A stretch of DNA of 64,000 bases from Atlanticothrix silvestris CENA357 (GCF_016056295.1 NZ_JAECZB010000001.1:179421-243420); one strand, 5' to 3'; shown: positions 1 through 9,766, counted from the first letter of the stretch. A program made the numbers and translations. Notes: generated by a model not told the origin, from the letters alone.

Positions 1-1600
1 TGAGATTGAGAGGAGCTTGGCTCAGGTATTGAGCATAAGATGGCTGTAAATAAGCACGGTATTCAGGTTTGTTGAGGAGATGGCTTTCTAAAAAAGCCAC
101 ACTCAGCGCCTTAATATAGCCATAAGCTGGAGTGCGGTCTGGGCCAAGTAAAGTAGATGGCACTGGTAATACATCGCTCTCAGCATCTAGCTCATCGATA
201 GCGGTAAAGTGGGTAGCATTTTCAATTAAGACTAAGTATTTATTGGGGTTAGGAAGCCAAGTAAAAGGGCGAATTTGTTCTAGTACTGCTGGGGCGAAAA
301 TATCTTGACTGCCTGTCACCAACATGGTAGGAACTTTAATTTGACTAATTCCAGCTTGTCCCAACACAGAACTGTCAATAGGATTAATGGCAATAACTGC
401 TTTAATGCGATCGTCTTGTAGCGGATAATTTATTTCTGGTAACTCATCAGCACGACACTGTAGAAATAAAGATAGATTCAAGGATCTGTTGGGATTACAG
501 TCTTCGCTCAATTGAGCAAAGTTAATCTGTCCTCCGGCTAAAGTCAAAGCAGTATAACCACCAAATGAGTGACCAATTGCCCCGACTTTTTGGAAATCTA
601 ATTTACCCCGAACAGCAGGATCAATCTGTTCTAAACGCTGGAGAGAATCAAGTACATACTTGACATCTAAAGGTCTGTTAATAAATTCTAAGGGTTCTGG
701 TGGCCCTGCCAAGCCGGCAAAGTATAGTTCAAAACGTTCGGCATTACTACCAGGGTGTTCTAGCACGGTGACAGCAAAACCGTAAGATACGAGATGTTCA
801 GCCAAGTAGGTAAAAGCAGTGCGGTCTGAGGCTAGACCATGAGAAATTACAATTAAGGGGAAAGGTGCTGAAGGTAAGTCTTGTGTGGTTTGTGATTTGG
901 CCACAGGTAAATAGAGATCTACTGGCAAACGGCGATCGCGTTTAACATCATTGAGAGGAAAGCTGATTTTTTGCAAATCAAATGGCCCTGGCTGGCGTAA
1001 ATCTGGCTTGAAGGCGAAATTAACGTTGGCAGTGGTAGCTTTTATGAGCGTTTCTTTGATCGCCTCTCTTTGAATAAAACTTACAACCGCATCTCTAGTT
1101 CTCAGCAATTCTGAGAAATTATTGACTATCTGTATCCCTTCAGAAAAATTAAGTCGCACAGTGGAGGAGGGAAACTTACGCAGTACATTGACAACAGTCA
1201 AGCCTTGTGGATCGGCAGCAGCTATAATCAAAGCACTCCGCAAAGCGTAAAAACCATTTTGGCGAGAGTCATTTAAAAGCAATTCGCCTAAACGTCGCAC
1301 CACCTGTTCACCTATAGGAGAGTAGGTAAACTGAGATACCAAGGTAGGAGTGATATTAAATCGCTGCTGAAGTAATTCCCGCAGTTGAGCCAGCTGTTCG
1401 GGAGTGGCGCGGCTAGCGTACAATGCTAACTCATCAGTGATTTTGCCTTCTTTAGCAAATGTTTCCAAGGAATCAGCAGATAAGGAAAATTCCCCAAAAG
1501 GAGGATAGAAAAAGCTAATGCGATCGGCGGCTATTCCAGGAGTAGCCGTTAGCAACGTAGATAGCAGACCAAAACTCAGGTATCTTAACAATTTTTTCAT
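1..1600 (-). CDS. DUF1400 / alpha-beta hydrolase, secreted, C-terminus off the window
   Basis: About 533 residues are visible and the frame runs off the left edge. It starts MKKLLRYLSF, a lysine-rich, hydrophobic N-terminus ending near an Ala-Ala, read as a Sec signal peptide. Residues about 30-150 resemble the cyanobacterial DUF1400 domain. After residue about 250 comes an alpha/beta hydrolase fold: an oxyanion-type VISHGLASD segment, the nucleophile elbow GHSFGG (Ser345), a later acidic loop (VTGSQDIFAP) and a histidine in NATHFTAID. This organisation is known in cyanobacterial proteins annotated as dienelactone-hydrolase-like or PAF-acetylhydrolase-like; the substrate is unknown. The periplasmic location is inferred. 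It stands alone, divergent from the small ORF at 1928. Confidence 0.85.
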   Translation of the reverse strand, partial: MKKLLRYLSFGLLSTLLTATPGIAADRISFFYPPFGEFSLSADSLETFAKEGKITDELALYASRATPEQLAQLRELLQQRFNITPTLVSQFTYSPIGEQVVRRLGELLLNDSRQNGFYALRSALIIAAADPQGLTVVNVLRKFPSSTVRLNFSEGIQIVNNFSELLRTRDAVVSFIQREAIKETLIKATTANVNFAFKPDLRQPGPFDLQKISFPLNDVKRDRRLPVDLYLPVAKSQTTQDLPSAPFPLIVISHGLASDRTAFTYLAEHLVSYGFAVTVLEHPGSNAERFELYFAGLAGPPEPLEFINRPLDVKYVLDSLQRLEQIDPAVRGKLDFQKVGAIGHSFGGYTALTLAGGQINFAQLSEDCNPNRSLNLSLFLQCRADELPEINYPLQDDRIKAVIAINPIDSSVLGQAGISQIKVPTMLVTGSQDIFAPAVLEQIRPFTWLPNPNKYLVLIENATHFTAIDELDAESDVLPVPSTLLGPDRTPAYGYIKALSVAFLESHLLNKPEYRAYLQPSYAQYLSQAPLNL

Positions 1601-1927
1601 TGACAAAACCCACTGTCTACGATTTTCAAACTTGTTTGAGCATCAAGAAAAGTAGGGCGGAATTTGTACCGCTTTCCTCTATTCCTTAATTTAGATGCAT
1701 CAAAATAGGCTGTGACAAAGTTTAAAGCAAGTTCTTACATTCACAGTCTTGCATATACGCAATAACTTATGCTGAAACCTAAAGATTCTCGGTTGTATAT
1801 ACTACACGGTAAAGAACGCTTTGCACCCCTACCAAGATCTGTATTCAACTTGATTGAAAACTGGTAAAAATTTTGTGCTAGTCAAATCAGCAGTGCAATA
1901 ATAGATATAAAGCTCAAATTAACTGAT
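1601..1927. other. Intergenic region, no gene seen
   Basis: AT-rich divergent spacer between the DUF1400 hydrolase and a small ORF. No tRNA, hairpin with a T-tract or coding frame with a start was recognised. Confidence 0.5.
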
Positions 1928-2128
1928 ATGTCCCTTGCTTCTTGTGCCTGTTGTGTTGCTGTTCTTAACCAACAACATGAGCAAAATATTTCCCATCAAA
2001 ATCAGTGTCAAGCTGTACCAGTCGCCAACAGCAAGAGTTTGGTAAAAAATTGTACTGTAGTTGAAAATGGTCGGGTAATCGTAAAGCCATTACAATTATC
2101 AGTGAATGAATCTTCTAGCGAAGCTTAG
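1928..2128 (+). CDS. Small cysteine-containing hypothetical protein
   Basis: A 66-residue frame with ATG start and four cysteines in the first 30 residues (CACC at 6-9, single Cys at 27, another at 42). No domain recognised. The codons are of the local type and no gene is on the other strand, so it is not a shadow, but there is no clear ribosome-binding site. The N-terminal CACC resembles the start of many short cyanobacterial proteins of unknown role. It could also be a chance frame. Confidence 0.35.
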   Translation: MSLASCACCVAVLNQQHEQNISHQNQCQAVPVANSKSLVKNCTVVENGRVIVKPLQLSVNESSSEA

Positions 2129-2407
2129 TTTTTCGAGTGTTAGTTAGTAATATTTCGTCAATAAAAAGTTGCAGTATAGAAGATATAGTTCATAGTGAGT
2201 TTTCTCGCTTGCCATCCGTAGCAATCTTCAAAAGAAGCCTTATTAGATATTTATCTAACTGATTATTCGGCGATCGCATAGATTCCAAACTCTTGGGAAT
2301 GTACTATCCACGCGTTAAGCTGGATAAAAGTAGCAATCTATTGCACTTTGTTATATCAAATTAGTGATTTTGTTAATTTTTAATTTTCCCTGCTTGAGAA
2401 ACCTGGA

Positions 2408-3136
2408 ATGCTAGACCGTATTTTTGATTATCTTCACTTTAATTTTCACGTTGAAGCCCCCATAGTCCTGTTGATCCTGGTTTTTTTAGAGGCAGTGCTA
2501 TCTGCTGATAATGCGATCGCTCTCGCTGCGATCGCCCAAGGATTAGAAGACAAAGAACTTGAGCGTCGGGCCCTCAATTTTGGTTTAGTCGTTGCTTATG
2601 TACTACGAATTAGTTTAATTTTGACTGCTACTTGGGTGCAAAAATTCTGGCAGTTTGAGCTATTAGGTGCGGCTTACCTACTGTGGTTGGTATTCCAACA
2701 CTTTACTTCACAAGAAAGCAATGACGAGCATCATCACGGGCCGCGTTTTAACTCCTTATTGCAAGCGATCCCGGTGATTGCATTCACAGATTTAGCATTT
2801 TCTTTGGATAGTGTGACAACTGCGATCGCTGTTTCTCAAGAAAAATGGCTAGTCTTGACGGGAGCAACAATTGGGATTATTACCCTACGATTTATGGCGG
2901 GATTGTTTATCCGTTGGCTAGATGAATTTGAAAACTTAGAAGACGCAGGTTATATAACTGTAGCGTTAGTGGGCTTGCGCCTATTAATAAAAGTGGTAAA
3001 CGATGATTTAGTACCACCAGAATGGATCATGATTGCTGCCATTTTCTTGATTTTAGGCTGGGGATTTTCCAAGCGTACTTTAATTGAATTACCCCAAGTA
3101 GAACTGGAAAAAAGTGAAGTAGGAACTAGGGAGTAG
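2408..3136 (+). CDS. TerC family integral membrane protein
   Basis: 242 residues with ATG start. The hallmark TerC feature is present: a hydrophobic segment followed by LEAVLSADNAIALA (residues about 27-40), with a second related segment AFTDLAFSLDSVTTAIA near 125-140; these paired acidic motifs are the putative metal-binding sites of the LysE/TerC superfamily. About seven membrane spans can be read. Family members export Mn2+ or assist metal loading of exported proteins, and plant relatives are needed for thylakoid assembly; which of these applies here is not visible. I looked for a manganese (yybP-ykoY) riboswitch in the 280-bp leader and did not see one. The gene is monocistronic, with ndk converging on it. 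Confidence 0.85.
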   Translation: MLDRIFDYLHFNFHVEAPIVLLILVFLEAVLSADNAIALAAIAQGLEDKELERRALNFGLVVAYVLRISLILTATWVQKFWQFELLGAAYLLWLVFQHFTSQESNDEHHHGPRFNSLLQAIPVIAFTDLAFSLDSVTTAIAVSQEKWLVLTGATIGIITLRFMAGLFIRWLDEFENLEDAGYITVALVGLRLLIKVVNDDLVPPEWIMIAAIFLILGWGFSKRTLIELPQVELEKSEVGTRE

Positions 3137-3268
3137 AACAGAGGCAGGGGAGGCAGAGGAGCAACAATCTTGGGAAAAGATTAAAGGGTAAAGGATGAAG
3201 AAATAAACCCTTTCCCCCTTACCCATTCCCCTTTGCCCTTCTTATCCATGCCCCAATGCCCCATGCTC
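3133..3268. repeat. Dispersed purine/pyrimidine-rich intergenic repeat, copy 1
   Basis: A G-rich arm (GGCAGGGGAGGCAGAGGAG), a core with AAAGGGTAAAGGATGAAGAA, then a C-rich arm ending in CCCAATGCCCCATGC. The same core recurs at about 14231-14360, and in reverse orientation at 28287-28432 and 63840-63990. It lies between convergent terC and ndk and partly pairs with itself, so it may act as a terminator-like structure. Confidence 0.7.
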
Positions 3269-3279
3269 AATTTTTTAAT

Positions 3280-3729
3280 TTACTCGTGCAACCAAGGCGT
3301 TAAGTGTGGTTGCCAATTAACTAATTCTTCTTCTTTAAACCACAGACCTATTTCGCTTTTTGCAGTTTCTGGAGCATCAGAACCGTGGATAATATTGCGA
3401 CCAATGTTAATGCCTAAATCGCCACGAATTGTTCCTGGTTCTGCTGTTAAGGGGTTTGTTGCACCAATCATTTTTCTCGCAGCAGCAATTACACCATCAC
3501 CTTCCCATACCATCGCCACCACTGGCCCAGAAGTGATAAATTCGACTAAACCAGCGAAAAATGGTCTTTGCCGATGAACAGCATAGTGTTGTTCAGCCAA
3601 TTCCTGACTAGGTTTAAGAAACTTCAAACCAACTAGGGTAAAACCTTTAGTTTCAAAACGACGGATAATTTCACCTACTAGTCCGCGCTGTACACCATCA
3701 GGTTTAATTGCTAAGAATGTGCGTTCCAA
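3280..3729 (-). CDS. ndk: Nucleoside diphosphate kinase
   Basis: 149 residues, the normal length of the family. The enzyme moves the gamma-phosphate from ATP to NDPs through a phosphohistidine, balancing (d)NTP pools in the cytoplasm. It starts [17 protein letters not shown], the typical ATP-site strand, and contains the active-site signature NIIHGSD with catalytic His115, preceded by TIRGDLG. Everything expected is present. It converges on terC across a repeat; upstream is a heptamer-repeat region shared with speA. Confidence 0.97.
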   Translation of the reverse strand: MERTFLAIKPDGVQRGLVGEIIRRFETKGFTLVGLKFLKPSQELAEQHYAVHRQRPFFAGLVEFITSGPVVAMVWEGDGVIAAARKMIGATNPLTAEPGTIRGDLGINIGRNIIHGSDAPETAKSEIGLWFKEEELVNWQPHLTPWLHE

Positions 3730-3770
3730 AATTATCTCCCAAAGCTTAATTTTTTATTTACGCTATGCGT

Positions 3771-4067
3771 GTCAGTTGTCAGTTGTCAGTTGTCAGTTGT
3801 TAGTTGACTTGCGGGGAACCCGCGCAAGGCACTTCTGTTAGCAGCACTAGACTCATCACCTACGAGACTGGCTCTACTTTTCGCTGTCTTAAAAAGTTGC
3901 TCCTCTTGGGTAGAACCCAAGACCGCACTTTTCGCTTTGCTACTGAACACTGATTACTGACCACCGCCTATTGTAACTGGTAGATATTACCAATTCACTT
4001 TTCGCTTTGCTACTGACCACACTCAGTGCATCACTGACCACTGACCACTGACCACTGACCACTGACC
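3771..4067. repeat. Short tandem heptamer repeats between ndk and speA
   Basis: Begins with four to five tandem TGTCAGT units (3771-3805) and ends with five CACTGAC units (about 4031-4065). The two arrays are near complements of each other, so the 438-bp ndk-speA spacer can fold back on itself. Between them are two copies of CACTTTTCGCTTTGCTACTG. This is the short tandemly repeated repetitive type of DNA known from heterocystous cyanobacteria. Confidence 0.8.
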
Positions 4068-4167
4068 AATCAGAGTTTATCTCAGAAATTATCTCTAGGT
4101 GCATATCGATTACCAGATTAATGAGTTAAATTGTTTTTCGTGGGTGAAACACAGAGGTCAGGAATCA

Positions 4168-6186
4168 ATGGATGTTGAGTTAACTGCTACATCTGAAGAG
4201 GTGGTAAAAGTACCGTCCAATGGACATAAATCTGAAGTGAAAAATCATAAGCACAAAAAGCTGTTACCACCTAGCACTACCAAAGGAGATTTACCTCGCT
4301 CCTGGAAAATTGAGGACAGCGAAGCTTTGTACCGCATTGAAGGATGGGGACAACCCTATTTTTCGATTAATGCTGCGGGTCATGTGACTGTTTCTCCCAA
4401 AGGCGATCGCGGGGGTTCTCTAGACTTGTTTGAACTGGTCAACTCTTTGAAGCAGCGTAATTTGGGGCTTCCCATCTTGATTCGCTTTTCCGATATTTTG
4501 GAAGACCGGATTGAGCGATTGAACTCTTGTTTCGCGAAAGCGATCGCCCGTTACAACTACCCTGGCGTTTATCGGGGAGTGTTTCCTGTCAAGTGCAACC
4601 AGCAACGGCATTTAATTGAAGATTTGGTACGTTTTGGTAAACCGCATCAATTTGGTCTAGAAGCCGGTTCTAAGCCAGAATTAATGATTGCTCTGGCTAT
4701 CCTAGATACACCAGGAGCTTTACTAACTTGCAATGGCTACAAAGACCGAGAATACATTGAAACGGCGATGCTAGCCCAACGGCTAGGGCAAACGCCAATT
4801 ATTGTCCTAGAACAGATTGAAGAGGTAGATCTGGTAATTGATGCTAATCGCCAGTTGGGGATTAAACCAATTTTGGGAGTCCGGGCTAAATTAAGCACCC
4901 AAGGGATGGGACGTTGGGGAACTTCTAGCGGCGATCGCGCTAAATTTGGTCTGACAATGCCAGAAATTATTCAGGCCGTTGACAAGTTGCGAGAAGCTGA
5001 CTTGCTAGATTCGTTACAATTATTGCACTTTCATATTGGTTCCCAAATCTCCGCAATTAACATCATTAAAGATGCCATTCAAGAAGCTAGCCGCATCTAT
5101 GTAGAATTAGCCATGCTGGGAGCAGATATGAAATATCTTGATGTTGGCGGCGGCTTAGGTGTAGATTATGACGGCTCCCAAACCAACTTCTACGCCTCGA
5201 AAAACTACAACATGCAGAATTATGCCAACGATATCGTGGCAGAGTTAAAAGATACTTGTACAGAGAGGCAAATGCCTGTACCAACGCTAATTAGTGAAAG
5301 TGGAAGAGCGATCGCCTCCCATCAATCGGTGCTAATTTTTGATGTTCTCAGCACTAGTGATGTCCCTCTTGATCCACCAGAACCTCCTCAAGAGGGAGAA
5401 TCCCCAATTATTAATTATCTTTGGGAAACATACCAATCAATCAACCAAGAGAATTACCAAGAGTTCTACCACGACGCTGCTCAATTTAAAGAAGAAGCTA
5501 TTAGCCGCTTCAACTTGGGAATTTTACGCCTCAGAGAGCGAGCTAAGGCAGAACGGCTCTACTGGGCTTGTTGTCAAAAAATTCTTAACATTACTAGACA
5601 ACAAGAATACGTACCCGACGAATTGGAAGACCTAGAAAAAATTATGGCTTCCATTTACTACATCAATCTTTCAGTGTTTCAATCAGCACCAGATTGTTGG
5701 GCGATCGATCAGCTATTCCCCATTATGCCCATACACCGCTTGGATGAAGAACCAACGCAGCGAGGCATCTTGGCGGATCTTACCTGCGATAGTGATGGTA
5801 AAATTGATCGCTTTATTGATTTAAGAGATGTCAAGTCAGTTTTAGAGATGCATCCCTTCAAGCCTGGGGAACCTTACTATCTGGGCATGTTCCTCAATGG
5901 AGCTTACCAGGAAATCATGGGCAACTTGCATAACTTATTTGGTGATACCAATGCAGTTCACATCCAGTTGACCCCTAAAGGCTACCAAATTCAACATGTC
6001 GTCAAAGGCGACACTATGAGCGAAGTAGTGAGTTACGTACAGTATGACTCTGAAGACATGGTGGAAAACATCCGCCAGCGTTGTGAGAAAGCTTTGGAAG
6101 AAAAGCATATCACCCTAGCAGAGTCTCAACGACTGCTGCAAACTTTTGAGCAGAGTCTAAGAAGATACACGTACTTAAATAGTTAG
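4168..6186 (+). CDS. speA: Biosynthetic arginine decarboxylase
   Basis: 672 residues from the ATG at 4168, which I prefer because AGGTCAGGA precedes it; a GTG at 4099 would add 23 unlikely residues. SpeA is a PLP- and Mg-dependent fold-III decarboxylase turning arginine into agmatine, the entry to putrescine and spermidine. Visible are the PLP-lysine segment FPVKCNQQR, the glycine-rich phosphate-binding DVGGGLGVDY, the HFHIGSQ strand and a C-terminal WECQ-like region. Length fits the approximately 640-680-residue SpeA family rather than ornithine decarboxylases. A poorly conserved, Lys/His-rich N-terminal extension of about 50 residues precedes the PLP domain, as in other Nostoc SpeA proteins. 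It is convergent with the sugar nucleotidyltransferase downstream. Confidence 0.95.
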   Translation: MDVELTATSEEVVKVPSNGHKSEVKNHKHKKLLPPSTTKGDLPRSWKIEDSEALYRIEGWGQPYFSINAAGHVTVSPKGDRGGSLDLFELVNSLKQRNLGLPILIRFSDILEDRIERLNSCFAKAIARYNYPGVYRGVFPVKCNQQRHLIEDLVRFGKPHQFGLEAGSKPELMIALAILDTPGALLTCNGYKDREYIETAMLAQRLGQTPIIVLEQIEEVDLVIDANRQLGIKPILGVRAKLSTQGMGRWGTSSGDRAKFGLTMPEIIQAVDKLREADLLDSLQLLHFHIGSQISAINIIKDAIQEASRIYVELAMLGADMKYLDVGGGLGVDYDGSQTNFYASKNYNMQNYANDIVAELKDTCTERQMPVPTLISESGRAIASHQSVLIFDVLSTSDVPLDPPEPPQEGESPIINYLWETYQSINQENYQEFYHDAAQFKEEAISRFNLGILRLRERAKAERLYWACCQKILNITRQQEYVPDELEDLEKIMASIYYINLSVFQSAPDCWAIDQLFPIMPIHRLDEEPTQRGILADLTCDSDGKIDRFIDLRDVKSVLEMHPFKPGEPYYLGMFLNGAYQEIMGNLHNLFGDTNAVHIQLTPKGYQIQHVVKGDTMSEVVSYVQYDSEDMVENIRQRCEKALEEKHITLAESQRLLQTFEQSLRRYTYLNS

Positions 6187-6252
6187 AAGTTAGTGGTCAG
6201 TGGTTAGTAGCAACTAACAACTGACCACTGACCACCGACAACTGACAACTGA
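6187..6252. repeat. Inverted heptamer-repeat hairpin between convergent genes
   Basis: GTTAGTGGTCAGTGGTTAG is followed within a few bases by CTAACAACTGACCACTGAC, giving a near-perfect stem. It fills the gap between the ends of speA and the nucleotidyltransferase gene, where a bidirectional terminator would be expected; there is no T-tract, so the role is inferred. Confidence 0.7.
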
Positions 6253-7422
6253 TTAAATTGCGTTTGTCCCTAATAATTCCTCAATCGCTTGTCGCTCAAG
6301 AGGCGTATGTTCTGGTGGTGTCTGACGAGCATCAGTAATCAGCCAGTCTAAAGCAGCAGCTTGGACATCTATAGCTGCACCTGTTTTATCTACGCAGTAA
6401 CGTCCAAATACCAACTTATCAACCAACCGTATTCCCGGCCCCAATCGCGACCATTCAAAAATGACGCTTTTCTCGACTGTGGCTCCACTACATATCCAGC
6501 AATTGGGGCCAATCATTGCCGGGCCGACGATTTTGGCTCCATCTTCTATTCTGGTCATGCCACCAATGTAAACTGGGCCTGTAATATCTACTTTGTCCCA
6601 ATTCACCGCCACATTTAAGCCAGTGTAGATACCAGGGGCGACTTCATAACCTGGAATTTGCACGTTTTTGATTTCGCCTTCTAGCACACCATGAATTGCC
6701 CGCCAGTAGTCTGGTACTTTACCGATATCCACCCATTCAAAATCCATCGCAATAGCGTGGAAGGGGGCACCAATTTCTACAAGTTTGGGAAATAGCTGAC
6801 TACCAATGTCATATTCAACTCCAGAAGGTATGTATTCAAATACCTCTGGTTCAAAAATGTAAATACCTGTGTTGATGTTGGTACTTAGTGCTTCTTCTGT
6901 TGAGGGTTTTTCTTGAAAAGCTTTGATGCGGCCATCTTCGTCGGTGACAACTACACCGTAACTAGAAACTTCTTCCCGTGGAACAGATTTTGTAATGATG
7001 GTAGCAATTGAACCTTTAGATTTGTGCCATTTAACTGCGGCGGATAAATCCAGGTCAATTAAAGCATCACCACACAATACCACAAAGGTATCGTCAAAAA
7101 ATGGCGAGAAGTCTTGGATACGGCGCATACCTCCAGCAGAGCCAATTGCTTCCCCTACTAATTTACCGTCGTCATCAATTTTTCCTTCAAAAGAATAGGC
7201 AATCTGTACACCAAACCGCTGACCATCACGGAAATAGTTTTCTATTTCCTCAGCCAAATGACTAACGTTGACCATAATTTGGTCAAATCCATGTTGGCGT
7301 AAAAGTTCTAGGAGAAATTCCATCACTGGCTTTTGCAGGATGGGAATCATTGGTTTGGGAATTGTATAGGTAATCGGACGAACGCGAGTACCCTTACCAG
7401 CTGCGAGAATCATCGCTTTCAT
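6253..7422 (-). CDS. NDP-sugar pyrophosphorylase (glucose-/mannose-1-phosphate nucleotidyltransferase type)
   Basis: 389 residues. The N-terminal Rossmann-like nucleotidyltransferase domain carries the signature LAAGKGTRVRP and PKPMIPILQKPVM, the LCGDALIDLDL metal-binding strand and FEWVDIGKVPDY. The C-terminal part from about residue 250 has the short hexapeptide pattern of a left-handed beta-helix (for example GPVYIGGMTRIEDGAKIVGPA in pieces). The architecture matches GDP-mannose or dTDP/UDP-glucose pyrophosphorylases, which activate a sugar-1-phosphate for cell-wall or exopolysaccharide synthesis. The exact sugar and nucleotide cannot be read. An ATG at 7422 begins directly with the conserved MKAMILAAG, so the start is secure. 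Confidence 0.88.
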   Translation of the reverse strand: MKAMILAAGKGTRVRPITYTIPKPMIPILQKPVMEFLLELLRQHGFDQIMVNVSHLAEEIENYFRDGQRFGVQIAYSFEGKIDDDGKLVGEAIGSAGGMRRIQDFSPFFDDTFVVLCGDALIDLDLSAAVKWHKSKGSIATIITKSVPREEVSSYGVVVTDEDGRIKAFQEKPSTEEALSTNINTGIYIFEPEVFEYIPSGVEYDIGSQLFPKLVEIGAPFHAIAMDFEWVDIGKVPDYWRAIHGVLEGEIKNVQIPGYEVAPGIYTGLNVAVNWDKVDITGPVYIGGMTRIEDGAKIVGPAMIGPNCWICSGATVEKSVIFEWSRLGPGIRLVDKLVFGRYCVDKTGAAIDVQAAALDWLITDARQTPPEHTPLERQAIEELLGTNAI

Positions 7423-7658
7423 AAAATTTTATTCCTCAACCACAAGCCAGTTTACTTTCATTGAGTGATACTTAACCATCAGTTTCTATTTATGCTCTAA
7501 GTAACCCTTAACAACAGGGATAACAGGAATTTGCTATTTATTGCAACCAACAGTATTGCCAGATGATAAGCGAGTAGTCATATTTTCAATTTACTCGGAT
7601 TCGGGATTTTGCTAAAGCGATCGCTTGTAAACTATCCATAGTGATGATTTAGACTGCT

Positions 7659-8486
7659 CTAGTTCTGGGGCTGCTCTAGAGGTTTATGGGTACTAGCTGA
7701 ATCTGTGAGTAAACGAATTTTAATCTCCTGGTAAAATTCTTCTTGAAATAGCTCTACTTTAGATTGAGCCGAAAGTAGTAATAGTGCCCAAAAAACACTA
7801 ATTAGGTGGCTGTGTTCTGAGGCGTGGGCAGAACCATTAAGCTGTGGTTGCTTTGTCTGAGTCCACAATTGTACAAGTTGTTCTAAATTTAAACAATTTT
7901 GTTCTAGAAGTAGTTCTCTTGCCGAAATATGCAGTACTTGCTCTAGCTCTTTAGCTACTTCCGTTAGATTTTCCTGGTGAGCTAACTCTAGTGCCTCCCG
8001 CATACTTTGGGCACTAGGCTGACGTTTGGAGCGAACAGGTTTGCTGACTTTTTGTACAAGTTTCAGCTGGTTCGCCATAATTTGCAATTGTTTGACCAAC
8101 TCTTGCAGGGTAACGCGGCGCTTGGACGGTGGCATTGCTGCTGGACGGCGACGCAAGTGTCGCTCTAATTGTAAACGCTGGGCTTGATGTAATGCTCCGT
8201 CTTCACTTTCTAGCAGTGCATCATCTGCTACACTTTCTAAACTTTCTACTGTTGATAATTGCATCAAGGTGTTAGCTTTGAATAACACTAGCATGGATGC
8301 GGATAAAAAAGCCTGTCCAGATTGAGACAAATCAGCTTCATAGCCTCTAATTGTTGCCTCTGGTGCCATTAGTTCTAAATAACGGTCAATTACTTCAATT
8401 ACTTGGACATCCCAAGGATCTATTTCTCCCCGTTCTGCTTGGTCAATGAGGAGTGTTATTGTTTTTAATAGCTCGGAAGCATCCAT
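7659..8486 (-). CDS. scpA: Segregation and condensation protein A
   Basis: 275 residues. ScpA is the kleisin that, with ScpB, bridges the heads of the SMC dimer in the bacterial condensin complex that organises and segregates chromosomes. The family pattern is clear: N-terminal LLKTITLLIDQAERGEIDPWDV, then DRYLELMAP and a run LSASMLVLFKANTLMQLS, a charged variable centre, and a C-terminal winged-helix region with VSVFWALLLLSAQSKVEL-like hydrophobic helix. Length is normal. No scpB or smc gene is visible in the window; the gene is isolated, which is common for cyanobacteria. Confidence 0.9.
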   Translation of the reverse strand: MDASELLKTITLLIDQAERGEIDPWDVQVIEVIDRYLELMAPEATIRGYEADLSQSGQAFLSASMLVLFKANTLMQLSTVESLESVADDALLESEDGALHQAQRLQLERHLRRRPAAMPPSKRRVTLQELVKQLQIMANQLKLVQKVSKPVRSKRQPSAQSMREALELAHQENLTEVAKELEQVLHISARELLLEQNCLNLEQLVQLWTQTKQPQLNGSAHASEHSHLISVFWALLLLSAQSKVELFQEEFYQEIKIRLLTDSASTHKPLEQPQN

Positions 8487-9107
8487 CCTGATTTGCGGTT
8501 TTGCAAGTTTGAGTTGGAGGTATTGGAAAAATTACACATCCTATATCAGTTGTGAATCCAAAACGTTAATATAACATCATATTTTTATACGACATGTTAA
8601 GTATAAATTCTTAATCAAAATGCTTTTGCTATGACTGAACCTCTATAGAAAATCATAGAAATGAGATTTCAACAAGAGTTATTAGGATAATATTCTTATC
8701 CTTACTCCCTGCTCCAATAAAAAAATTGGGGTGAGGGTTACAATCATGAACAATCGCAACAGCAGCTGACTAAGAAAAAAGTTCTGGAAATTTAGCTGCA
8801 AGGATACAGTCAAAGGAACTCCGAGATTAGTAAAAAAGCGAGAATCGCTGCAACACTCAAAATAGTAATAGGATGCTGGAAATATCGAAAAAGCACCGAC
8901 CGCAGCCAGACGTTGAGAGCAATAATCGGGCCGCTCAGACCATAAATTAATAGACTTTGAAGGGAGGCCGAACGGCGCATCTGAGGCAATCGATTTTCAA
9001 GCCTTCTAGATAAAATTTTTACAACTGGTGTTAGTGTTGCTCATCATCATAGATATTTTTATCAAAAACGTGTATAAGCGTATCTGATCAAAAGGAAGAA
9101 AATCACG
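8487..9107. other. Spacer scpA-pdxH holding only the transporter remnant
   Basis: 620 bp between divergent scpA and pdxH. Apart from the AI-2E remnant at 8810-8980 it is AT-rich, with no further coding frame, RNA gene or repeat recognised. Its size and the truncated gene suggest a deletion. Confidence 0.5.
8810..8980 (-). pseudogene. N-terminal remnant of an AI-2E (PerM) family transporter
   Basis: A 56-codon frame, too short to be a transporter, begins MRRSASLQSLLIYGLSGP and continues IIALNVWL, FRYFQHPITIL and AAILAFLL, which is the start of the AI-2E permeases common in cyanobacteria. It then diverges into ISEFL and a stop, just where the family continues with a conserved Asn-Tyr-Pro segment. 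The rest of the permease is not found between here and scpA. I read it as the leftover 5-prime end of a deleted gene. The likeness comes from memory of the family; the intact AI-2E gene at 12281 is a different, divergent paralogue. Confidence 0.55.
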
Positions 9108-9752
9108 ATGGAAAAAACTATAGCTGACCTCCGAAAAGATTACACTTTAGAAGGTTTGAGCGAAACTGAAATTGACCCTAATCCATTTATTCAATTTCAA
9201 AAATGGTTTTCTCAGGCACTATCTGCCCAACTTATTGAACCCAATGCTATGACTCTTGCCACTGCTACACCAGATGGTAAACCCTCGGCAAGAATGGTGT
9301 TGCTTAAAGATTTTGATGAACGGGGTTTTGTGTTTTTCTCCAACTACAATAGTCGCAAAGGGCAAGAACTGGCAGAAAATCCCCAAGCTTCTCTGGTTTT
9401 TTGGTGGGCAGAACTAGAACGTCAAGTCCGAATTTCTGGACATGTGGAGAAAATTTCCGAAACTGAATCAGATAAGTATTTTGAGACTCGTCCTGCCAAA
9501 AGCCGCTTGGGTGCGTGGGTATCTAATCAAAGCGAGGTAATTGCTAACCGAGAATTCCTAGAGCAAAGAATGCAAGAATTTCAGCGCAAGTATGAAAATC
9601 AAGAAATTCCCCGACCACCTAACTGGGGAGGCTTGCGAGTAATTCCTTCAGAAATCGAGTTTTGGCAAGGACGCTCTAGCCGACTACACGATCGCCTGCT
9701 CTATACTCACTTAGAAGAAGGTAGTTGGAAAATTGAGCGATTGTCGCCATAA
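9108..9752 (+). CDS. pdxH: Pyridoxamine 5'-phosphate oxidase
   Basis: 214 residues, family length. PdxH is an FMN-dependent homodimer that oxidises pyridoxamine- or pyridoxine-5'-phosphate to pyridoxal-5'-phosphate, the cofactor used for example by SpeA. FMN-site segments [19 protein letters not shown] and [11 protein letters not shown] are present, and the C-terminal family signature [16 protein letters not shown] ends in RLSP as usual. The ATG at 9108 is preceded by AAAAGGAAGAAAATC, a good ribosome-binding site. Nothing is odd in it. Confidence 0.96.
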   Translation: MEKTIADLRKDYTLEGLSETEIDPNPFIQFQKWFSQALSAQLIEPNAMTLATATPDGKPSARMVLLKDFDERGFVFFSNYNSRKGQELAENPQASLVFWWAELERQVRISGHVEKISETESDKYFETRPAKSRLGAWVSNQSEVIANREFLEQRMQEFQRKYENQEIPRPPNWGGLRVIPSEIEFWQGRSSRLHDRLLYTHLEEGSWKIERLSP

Positions 9753-9766
9753 GGGTAGGGTGTTGA

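Noticed and set aside
2129-2407. Manganese (yybP-ykoY) riboswitch before terC
   Set aside because: The conserved GGGGAGUA and CUACC motifs of that riboswitch are not there.
3771-4067. Possible CRISPR array
   Set aside because: Repeat units are seven bases long with no spacers of constant length and no cas gene in the window.
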